Below are positions 55,301 to 64,000 of a DNA stretch of 64,000 nucleotides, piece by piece. Source of the stretch: Colwellia chukchiensis (GTDB lineage: Bacteria; Pseudomonadota; Gammaproteobacteria; Enterobacterales; Alteromonadaceae). A program made the position numbers and the translations under genes. The notes below the pieces were generated by a model. That model did no database searches, was not told the DNA's origin, and saw only the letters and a list, made by a program, of their open reading frames with translations. Location of the stretch: contig NZ_NBOC01000003.1 in NCBI RefSeq assembly GCF_002104455.1, positions 62,001 to 126,000 of the forward strand, in the 5' to 3' direction. Each line of letters begins with the position of its first letter. Position 1 is the stretch's first letter.

Positions 55301-57397
55301 CTAAGATTCAATTATTTTGTCGGCAACAGCTTTTGGTGCTTCGCTATATTGCAAAAACTCCATAGAGTATGATGCACGACCTTGAGTTGCACTACGTAAA
55401 GCCGTAGCATAACCAAACATCTCCGATAGTGGAACAGTTGCATTCACTACCTTAGAACCAGCTGGACCTTCGTCCATGCCATCGATCATACCGCGACGGC
55501 GATTTAAATCACCAACGACATCACCCATGTTTGCTTCTGGCGTAATAACTTCAACTTGCATCATAGGCTCTAAAATCACAGGTGATGCCTTAAGCACACC
55601 TTCCCTAAAGCCCATAGAAGCAGCGACTTTAAACGCCATTTCATTTGAGTCGACATCATGGAAAGAACCATCATAAAGCGTGGCTTTGATATCAAGTAAC
55701 GGGTAACCCGCTAAGACACCGCTTTCCATCTGCTCTCGACAGCCCTTTTCAACGGCAGGTATAAATTCCTTTGGAACCACACCACCGACAATCTCGTCGA
55801 CAAATTCAAAACCTTTACCTTTGGGTAATGGCTCTAATCTCAACCAAACATGACCAAATTGACCACGACCACCTGATTGACGAACAAATTTACCTTCCAC
55901 TTCAACCGTTGAACGAATCGTTTCGCGATAAGCCACTTGTGGGCTACCAACGTTGCATTCGACGCCAAATTCGCGCTTCATGCGTTCAACCAAGATATCG
56001 AGGTGTAATTCCCCCATACCTGAAATGATGGTTTGACCCGTGTCTTCATCAGAAAACACTCTAAATGATGGGTCCTCTGCGGCCAATTTACCTAAGGCAA
56101 TGCCCATTTTTTCTTGGGCTGCGACGGTTTTTGGCTCAACTGCCACTGAAATAACTGGCTCAGGAAATTCCATACGTTCTAAGGTAATAACATGATTAGC
56201 ATCACATAAAGTATCACCTGTAGTAACATCTTTTAGCCCGATTGCGGCAGCGATGTCACCAGCACGTACTTCTTTTATCTCCTGACGGTCATTTGCATGC
56301 ATTTGCACGATACGACCTAAACGTTCTTTCTTGCCTTTAATTGGATTGTATATACTGTCGCCAGTTTTTACTATACCAGAATAGACACGGAAGAAGGTTA
56401 AGGTACCGACAAATGGGTCTGTCGCGATTTTAAATGCTAAAGCCGCAAAGGGCGCTTTATCATCGGCTTCACGAGTACCTTCAGTTTCGTTTTTGTCATT
56501 GTTAATGCCCGTTATCGCGGCAACTTCTGTTGGCGACGGTAGGTATTCAATGACAGCATCAAGCACTGCTTGTACGCCCTTATTCTTGAAAGCAGAGCCA
56601 CAAGAGCAAAGGACGATTTCATTGTTTAGCGTGCGGGTACGCAGCGCAGATTTAATTTCTGCTTCGGATAACTCACCTTCTTCAAGGTATTTATCCATCA
56701 GTGCTTCGGAGGCTTCTGCGGCTTCAGAGACAAGATTTTCATGCCATTCTTCGGCTTCTTCTTGCATCTCTGCTGGAATATCTTCATAGGTAAAAGTCAT
56801 ACCCTGGTCACTTTCGTTCCAGTTAATGGCTTTCATTTTAATTAAGTCGATAACACCTGCAAAATTTTCTTCTGCACCAACCGGTAAGTAGATAGGTACA
56901 GCATTCGCCTCTAAGCGTGTTTTGAGTTGTTCAACAACGTTTAAAAAGCTGGCACCAGTACGGTCCATCTTATTAACAAAAACTAAGCGTGGTACAGAGT
57001 ATTTCTCCATTTGACGCCAGACAGTTTCTGTTTGCGGTTGAACACCTGAAGAACCACATAATACTAATATTGCGCCATCTAGAACACGCAATGAACGCTC
57101 TACTTCAATCGTAAAGTCCACGTGACCTGGGGTATCAATAATATTAATACGATGGTCTTCAAATTGTGCTTCCATCCCTTTCCAAAAACAAGTAGTCGCT
57201 GCCGAGGTAATCGTAATACCTCGCTCTTGCTCTTGTTCCATCCAATCCATGGTGGCTGCGCCATCATGAACTTCGCCGATCTTATGAGAAAGACCAGTAT
57301 AGAAAAGTACCCTTTCTGTAGTTGTCGTTTTACCGGCATCGACATGAGCACAAATACCAATGTTACGGTATCGCTCAATAGGGGTTATACGTGCCAC
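55301..57397 (-). CDS. fusA: Elongation factor G (str operon copy)
   Basis: A 698-residue translocase GTPase. G1 is AHVDAGKTT (18-26), the switch I region is [19 protein letters not shown] (about 51-69), G3 DTPGH (about 90-94) and G4 NKMD (about 144-147). [13 protein letters not shown] (about 512) lies in domain IV. It starts with GTG at 57397, with AGAGGA upstream. A hairpin lies in the 137-bp gap after rpsG. This is the housekeeping EF-G by position; the paralogue fusA2 is 4.2 kb away on the other strand. Confidence 0.96.
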   Translation of the reverse strand: MARITPIERYRNIGICAHVDAGKTTTTERVLFYTGLSHKIGEVHDGAATMDWMEQEQERGITITSAATTCFWKGMEAQFEDHRINIIDTPGHVDFTIEVERSLRVLDGAILVLCGSSGVQPQTETVWRQMEKYSVPRLVFVNKMDRTGASFLNVVEQLKTRLEANAVPIYLPVGAEENFAGVIDLIKMKAINWNESDQGMTFTYEDIPAEMQEEAEEWHENLVSEAAEASEALMDKYLEEGELSEAEIKSALRTRTLNNEIVLCSCGSAFKNKGVQAVLDAVIEYLPSPTEVAAITGINNDKNETEGTREADDKAPFAALAFKIATDPFVGTLTFFRVYSGIVKTGDSIYNPIKGKKERLGRIVQMHANDRQEIKEVRAGDIAAAIGLKDVTTGDTLCDANHVITLERMEFPEPVISVAVEPKTVAAQEKMGIALGKLAAEDPSFRVFSDEDTGQTIISGMGELHLDILVERMKREFGVECNVGSPQVAYRETIRSTVEVEGKFVRQSGGRGQFGHVWLRLEPLPKGKGFEFVDEIVGGVVPKEFIPAVEKGCREQMESGVLAGYPLLDIKATLYDGSFHDVDSNEMAFKVAASMGFREGVLKASPVILEPMMQVEVITPEANMGDVVGDLNRRRGMIDGMDEGPAGSKVVNATVPLSEMFGYATALRSATQGRASYSMEFLQYSEAPKAVADKIIES

Positions 57398-57443
57398 AAT
57401 TTTTTCCTCTTTCTGAGCATTTAGCTCAGATTATAAAACAGTT

Positions 57444-57486
57444 GTGGTTATCACCAGCGGCCAAATTGACCTTTAGTGATAACCAC
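57444..57486 (-). other. Hairpin between rpsG and fusA
   Basis: A perfect 11-bp inverted repeat, GTGGTTATCAC (57444-57454) and GTGATAACCAC (57476-57486), with a 21-base loop. No U-run follows on the minus strand, so it is more likely an RNA processing, stability or regulatory structure than a terminator. Confidence 0.6.
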
Positions 57487-57534
57487 GGCATTACACTCTT
57501 TACTTTGCTCGCCATGACAGCGCGCAAATTGTTA

Positions 57535-58020
<486 letters not shown>

Positions 58021-58085
58021 TTATATTCAGGATAAACCCAAAATTTAATATGTTATTTGGCCTTACTTAACGTTTCTAATCTTTG

Positions 58086-58101
58086 GCTTAGTTAACTAAG
58101 C
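58086..58101 (-). other. Palindrome in the rpsL-rpsG junction
   Basis: GCTTAGTTAACTAAGC is a perfect 16-bp palindrome 15 bp after the rpsL stop. It may form a small hairpin in the region where E. coli S7 acts. Confidence 0.5.
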
Positions 58102-58115
58102 GAAGAAAGGGAAAC

Positions 58116-58508
<393 letters not shown>

Positions 58509-58566
58509 TTAAATTTGTATAAACTCCAATCAATGGGGGAATTTATACCCTTGTAAACGTGAAAAT

Positions 58567-58614
58567 CCGCGACCTTATTTTTCAGTACACTAGGTACGAA
58601 ATATAGGGTCGCGG
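58567..58614 (-). terminator. Long imperfect hairpin downstream of rpoC, candidate terminator
   Basis: Outer arms CCGCGACC (58567-58574) and GGTCGCGG (58607-58614), with partial pairing inside around GTACACTAGGTAC. On the minus strand ATTTTC follows, a short U-rich stretch, so it may be the rpoBC terminator. Confidence 0.5.
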
Positions 58615-58634
58615 AATTCTATAGGTCAAGCTTT

Positions 58635-58667
58635 AACCTGTCAAGCTTTACTCGCAATAGACAGGTT
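58635..58667 (-). other. Inverted repeat between rpoC and rpsL
   Basis: AACCTGTC (58635-58642) and GACAGGTT (58660-58667) with a 17-base loop. TCAAGCTTTA is also directly repeated at 58625-58634 and 58641-58650. No U-run follows. Confidence 0.5.
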
Positions 58668-58697
58668 AATCACTTGCTTTTTGCTAATTTAGCGCTG

Positions 58698-61600
58698 TTA
58701 TTCACTACTAGCGTCTAAATCGGCATTCAAAGCGTCAGTTAATGCTTGTGCTGCTTCGTCTGCTGATACAGTTATTTCATCTTCTGGAACGGCGTGTTTA
58801 GCACGCGCTCGTTCCTGATGATAAGAATAACCGGTACCTGCTGGGATCAAGCGGCCAACAATAACGTTTTCTTTCAAACCGCGCAGACTATCTTTCTTAC
58901 CCGCTACTGCGGCTTCGGTAAGCACGCGCGTAGTTTCTTGGAAAGATGCTGCTGAGATAAATGACTCAGTAGCTAATGATGCTTTAGTTATACCCATCAT
59001 TTGCATTTCGTATTCCGCCGGTTGTTTACCCGCAGCTTCTAATTCACGATTTGCGATGTTGACACGCGCAACTTCCACGGTCTCACCTTTAAGGAAGTTA
59101 CTGTCACCGGCGTCTAAGATCTCACACTTGCGGATCATTTGACGGACGATAACTTCAATGTGCTTATCGTTAATTTTAACCCCTTGTAAACGATATACTT
59201 CTTGTACTTCGTTAACAATGTAGTTAGCTACTGGTGCAACACCACGCAAACGCAGAATATCATGCGGAGATTCTGGACCATCGGCAATAACTTCACCTTT
59301 AAGTACCGACTCACCTTCAAACACGTTTAGTTGACGTATTTTTGGAATCATCTCTTCGTAGACTTCACCGTTTGGTTGCGTGATTAATAAACGCACTTTA
59401 CCTTTGGTTTCTTTACCGAAGGAAATAATACCGGTTTTCTCGGCTAAAATTGCCGGTAACTTAGGCTTACGCGCTTCAAATAAGTCCGCTACGCGTGGTA
59501 AACCACCGGTAATATCACGAGTTTTCGACGAGGCTTGAGGAATACGCGCGAGCGCATCACCAATACCAACATCTGCACCATCTTCTAGGTTGACAATAGC
59601 GTTACCCGGTAAGAAGTACTGTGCTGGAATATCAGTACCAGCGATCATGACATCGTTACCTTTCTCGTCGACTAGTTTCACCATAGGGCGCATTTCTTTA
59701 CCCGCAGAACTACGTTGTCCTGCTTCAGTGATAACAATACTCGACAAGCCGGTAAGTTCGTCCGTTTGACGTACCATAGTAACGCCGTCGATTAACTCAA
59801 CAAACTGAACCTTACCTGCAACCTCAGTAATGATTGGATGCGTATGCGGATCCCAGTTCGCGATAATATCGCCAGCATTGATAGCTTCGCCATCTTTCTT
59901 GCTTAAAATAGTACCGTAAGGCACTTTATAGCGCTCTTTTTCACGACCAAGCTCGTCAATCACAGTTAGCTCAGATGAACGTGACGTGATCACTAAGTGG
60001 CCTTCAGAGTTAGTAACAAATTTCGCATTTTGTAGCTTCAACGTACCTGTGTTCTTCACTTGTACATTGTTCTCAGCTGACGCTCGAGATGCGGCACCAC
60101 CGATGTGGAAGGTACGCATGGTAAGCTGTGTACCTGGCTCACCGATAGATTGTGCTGCAACTACACCAATGGCTTCACCTTGGTTGATCATATGACCACG
60201 CGCCAAGTCACGACCGTAACAATGCGCACAAATACCAAAGTCAGTTTCACAAGTGATGATTGAACGTACTTTAATTTGGTCAACTGAGTTTTCTTCGATA
60301 ACGTCACAAAGTGCTTCATCGATCAATGTGTTGCGCGGTAACAACACTTCTTCAGTACCTGGTATTAATACGTCTTCACAAACAACACGACCTAGTACAC
60401 GTTCGCGAAGCGGTTCAACAACGTCACCACCTTCAATTAACGGCGTCATTTGTAAACCGTCTAAAGTGCCACAGTCGTGTTCAGTAACCACTAGATCTTG
60501 CGCAACATCCACTAAGCGACGTGTTAAGTAACCTGAGTTAGCGGTTTTCAATGCGGTATCGGCCAAACCTTTACGCGCACCGTGAGTTGAGATGAAGTAT
60601 TGTAATACGTTCAAACCTTCACGGAAGTTCGCCGTGATCGGTGTTTCGATGATTGAGCCATCAGGTTTTGCCATCAAGCCACGCATACCTGCTAGCTGAC
60701 GAATCTGAGCAGCACTACCACGAGCACCCGAGTCCGCCATCATGTAGATAGAGTTAAACGAGTCTTGCTCTTCTGGCTCACCGTCACGGTTAATAACCGT
60801 TTCTTTTGATAAGTTATCCATCATAGCTTTAGAGATTTTCTCATTCGCTGATGACCAAATATCGATAACTTTGTTGTATTTTTCACCCTGAGTGACAAGA
60901 CCTTGCTCAAACTGGGTTTGAATTTCTGCAACTTCTTCTTCAGAGTCTTCGATGATGCTATATTTAGCTTCTGGAATAACCATATCATCGATACCCACAG
61001 AGGCACCGGCAACCATAGCGTAATGGAAGCCTGTGTACATAATGTGGTCAGCAAAAATAACCGTGTCTTTAAGACCTAAGTTACGATACGCATGGTTAAT
61101 CAATTTTGAAATCGGCTTTTTACCTAATGGCTGATCGATAAGATCATAAGGTATGCCATCAGGACAGACTTGCCATAAAATCGCACGGCCAATCGTGGTA
61201 TTGCGTAAAGTCGTTTTTGCCACTAACTCACCGTCACTATTACGTTCGTGTTCGGTGATACGAATTTTAACGCGAGCATGTAACTCAGCAAAACCTGTGC
61301 GGTAGGCTTTTTCGGCTTCTTTGATGTCGGTAAACACCATGCCTTCACCTAAACCATTAACACGGTCACGTGTTAAGTAATACAAACCTAAAACAACGTC
61401 TTGTGACGGAACAATAATTGGATCACCGTTCGCTGGCGACAGTACGTTGTTCGTTGACATCATTAAGGTACGCGCTTCCAATTGCGCTTCAATGGTCAAG
61501 GGTACGTGTACCGCCATTTGGTCACCATCGAAGTCAGCGTTGTATGCCGCACAAACGAGTGGATGTAGGTGAATCGCTTTACCTTCAATAAGTACAGGTT

Positions 61601-62912
61601 CAAACGCTTGGATACCCAATCTGTGTAGTGTCGGTGCACGGTTAAGCATCACTGGATGTTCGCGAATTACTTCGTCAAGTACATCCCATACTTCAGCGCC
61701 TTCGCGCTCAACAAGCTTTTTAGCGGCTTTAATGGTTGTAGCTAAACCACGTGCTTCTAATTTACCGTAAATAAATGGCTTAAATAACTCTAACGCCATC
61801 TTCTTCGGTAAACCACACTGGTGTAAACGCAATGTCGGACCTACAGTAATTACTGAACGGCCAGAGTAATCAACACGCTTACCTAATAAGTTTTGACGGA
61901 AACGACCTTGCTTACCTTTGATCATATCGGCAAGTGATTTAAGAGGACGTTTGTTAGAACCGGTAATAGCACGACCACGACGACCGTTATCTAATAAGGC
62001 ATCAACAGACTCTTGTAACATACGCTTTTCGTTACGAACGATAATGTCTGGCGCAACTAAGTCTAATAGACGTTTTAAACGGTTGTTACGGTTGATAACA
62101 CGACGGTATAAATCATTCAAATCAGAGGTTGCAAAACGACCGCCATCCAAAGGCACTAACGGACGTAAATCCGGTGGTAAAATTGGTAGTACGTTCATGA
62201 TCATCCACTCAGGTTTGTTACCTGAAGCGGCGAATGCTTCCATTAACTTTAAACGTTTGGTAATTTTCTTACGCTTAGTTTCACTACCGATTTCTGGCAA
62301 TTCTTCACGCATTTGCGCGACTTCACCGTCAAGGTCGATTTGTTGTAGTAAAGCTAATACCGCTTCTGCACCCATAAGTGCGTCAAATTCGTCACCATGC
62401 TCTTCTAACGCATCAAGATATTCTTCTTCCGTTAGAATCTGGCTTTTCTCTAATGTTGTCATGCCTGGCTCGGTGACAACATAAGATTCAAAATATAATA
62501 CGCGCTCAATATCGCGCAAGGTCATATCAAGTAATAAACCAATACGAGACGGCAAAGACTTTAAGAACCAAATATGTGCAACTGGGCTTGCTAATTCGAT
62601 ATGACCCATGCGGTCACGACGAACTTTGGTTAATGTCACTTCAACGCCACATTTTTCACAAATAACACCACGGTGCTTAAGGCGTTTGTATTTGCCACAA
62701 AGACATTCATAGTCTTTAACTGGACCAAAAATACGCGCACAGAACAAACCATCGCGTTCTGGCTTAAAAGTACGATAGTTAATCGTCTCAGGTTTCTTTA
62801 CTTCACCAAAAGACCATGAACGTATCATGTCTGGTGAAGCGAGGCCGATGCGAATACCATCGAACTCTTCTGTTTGGTTTTGTTGCTTAAGAAACTTAAG
62901 TAAATCTTTCAC
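58698..62912 (-). CDS. rpoC: RNA polymerase beta' subunit
   Basis: A 1404-residue catalytic subunit. The N-terminal zinc site is [20 protein letters not shown] (about 70-88). The active-site Mg loop is NADFDGDQM (about 458-466). The trigger-loop region includes [16 protein letters not shown] (about 921-936), and the second zinc site includes [15 protein letters not shown] (about 888). It starts with GTG at 62912 with AGGAG 7 bases before. It lies 105 bp after rpoB with a perfect 26-bp palindrome in the gap. Confidence 0.98.
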   Translation of the reverse strand: MKDLLKFLKQQNQTEEFDGIRIGLASPDMIRSWSFGEVKKPETINYRTFKPERDGLFCARIFGPVKDYECLCGKYKRLKHRGVICEKCGVEVTLTKVRRDRMGHIELASPVAHIWFLKSLPSRIGLLLDMTLRDIERVLYFESYVVTEPGMTTLEKSQILTEEEYLDALEEHGDEFDALMGAEAVLALLQQIDLDGEVAQMREELPEIGSETKRKKITKRLKLMEAFAASGNKPEWMIMNVLPILPPDLRPLVPLDGGRFATSDLNDLYRRVINRNNRLKRLLDLVAPDIIVRNEKRMLQESVDALLDNGRRGRAITGSNKRPLKSLADMIKGKQGRFRQNLLGKRVDYSGRSVITVGPTLRLHQCGLPKKMALELFKPFIYGKLEARGLATTIKAAKKLVEREGAEVWDVLDEVIREHPVMLNRAPTLHRLGIQAFEPVLIEGKAIHLHPLVCAAYNADFDGDQMAVHVPLTIEAQLEARTLMMSTNNVLSPANGDPIIVPSQDVVLGLYYLTRDRVNGLGEGMVFTDIKEAEKAYRTGFAELHARVKIRITEHERNSDGELVAKTTLRNTTIGRAILWQVCPDGIPYDLIDQPLGKKPISKLINHAYRNLGLKDTVIFADHIMYTGFHYAMVAGASVGIDDMVIPEAKYSIIEDSEEEVAEIQTQFEQGLVTQGEKYNKVIDIWSSANEKISKAMMDNLSKETVINRDGEPEEQDSFNSIYMMADSGARGSAAQIRQLAGMRGLMAKPDGSIIETPITANFREGLNVLQYFISTHGARKGLADTALKTANSGYLTRRLVDVAQDLVVTEHDCGTLDGLQMTPLIEGGDVVEPLRERVLGRVVCEDVLIPGTEEVLLPRNTLIDEALCDVIEENSVDQIKVRSIITCETDFGICAHCYGRDLARGHMINQGEAIGVVAAQSIGEPGTQLTMRTFHIGGAASRASAENNVQVKNTGTLKLQNAKFVTNSEGHLVITSRSSELTVIDELGREKERYKVPYGTILSKKDGEAINAGDIIANWDPHTHPIITEVAGKVQFVELIDGVTMVRQTDELTGLSSIVITEAGQRSSAGKEMRPMVKLVDEKGNDVMIAGTDIPAQYFLPGNAIVNLEDGADVGIGDALARIPQASSKTRDITGGLPRVADLFEARKPKLPAILAEKTGIISFGKETKGKVRLLITQPNGEVYEEMIPKIRQLNVFEGESVLKGEVIADGPESPHDILRLRGVAPVANYIVNEVQEVYRLQGVKINDKHIEVIVRQMIRKCEILDAGDSNFLKGETVEVARVNIANRELEAAGKQPAEYEMQMMGITKASLATESFISAASFQETTRVLTEAAVAGKKDSLRGLKENVIVGRLIPAGTGYSYHQERARAKHAVPEDEITVSADEAAQALTDALNADLDASSE

Positions 62913-62940
62913 ACTCTATCTCCTGTCGGAGTTAAATACC

Positions 62941-62966
62941 GGAGAGAGCAAAATTTTGCTCTCTCC
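62941..62966 (-). other. Perfect palindrome between rpoB and rpoC
   Basis: A 26-bp perfect palindrome whose arm is GGAGAGAGCAAAA. It is in transcribed RNA, without a trailing U-run, so it is probably a processing or stability hairpin. Confidence 0.7.
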
Positions 62967-63017
62967 CTGTACTGACCTTGCCATTTCGACTCAGTCAGCA
63001 ATGTAGCTGAAGGTAGC

Positions 63018-64000
<983 letters not shown>

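Noticed and set aside
62941-62966. Intrinsic terminator between rpoB and rpoC
   Set aside because: The stem has no U-run, and stopping there would remove rpoC expression.

Overview
The window looks like a chromosomal segment of a marine gammaproteobacterium of the Alteromonadales. I infer a Colwelliaceae-like organism (Colwellia/Thalassotalea type) from the ribosomal protein sequences, the EF-G paralogue, the fairly AT-rich composition and the XrtA-type exopolysaccharide genes. The genus is an inference; no search was run.

The left half (about 1-28,000) is an exopolysaccharide (EPS) locus. Positions 30-16,947 hold the sugar-building genes: an O-antigen ligase/polymerase, a CDP-glycerol-type cytidylyltransferase, an asparagine synthase-like amidotransferase, an acyltransferase, a TagF-like glycerophosphotransferase, a Wzx-like flippase, four glycosyltransferases, a CapK-like adenylate-forming enzyme, a serine-acetyltransferase-like enzyme, two NodB-type deacetylases and one unrecognised membrane-anchored protein. 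Positions 17,088-24,480 hold the export machinery that usually accompanies exosortase A (XrtA/PEP-CTERM): EpsB-type priming transferase, Wza-like lipoprotein, chain-length protein, BY-kinase, outer membrane protein and AAA ATPase. Next, on the minus strand, come an RND efflux adaptor and pump followed directly by the PrsK/PrsR two-component pair. No exosortase and no PEP-CTERM substrate is visible here; they would have to lie elsewhere, probably to the left.

After a tRNA-Arg(CCG), yhfA (OsmC family) and prkB, the right half is core informational DNA, nearly all on the minus strand. In transcription order from the right edge it runs rpoB (partial)-rpoC, the str operon (rpsL-rpsG-fusA-tuf), the S10 operon (rpsJ to rpsQ), the spc operon (rplN to rpmJ) and the alpha operon (rpsM to rplQ). 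Between str and S10 lie two plus-strand genes, a second EF-G (fusA2) and a chemotaxis receptor, and a 0.6-kb tandem array made from the 3' end of tuf.

The points most worth a second look are: the tuf-tail/terminator repeat array; the teichoic-acid-like CDP-glycerol arm inside a Gram-negative EPS locus; a nine-G tract in the ligase gene where either single-base slip truncates the protein; the unrecognised 386-residue EPS protein; and the tight linkage of an RND pump to PrsK/PrsR.
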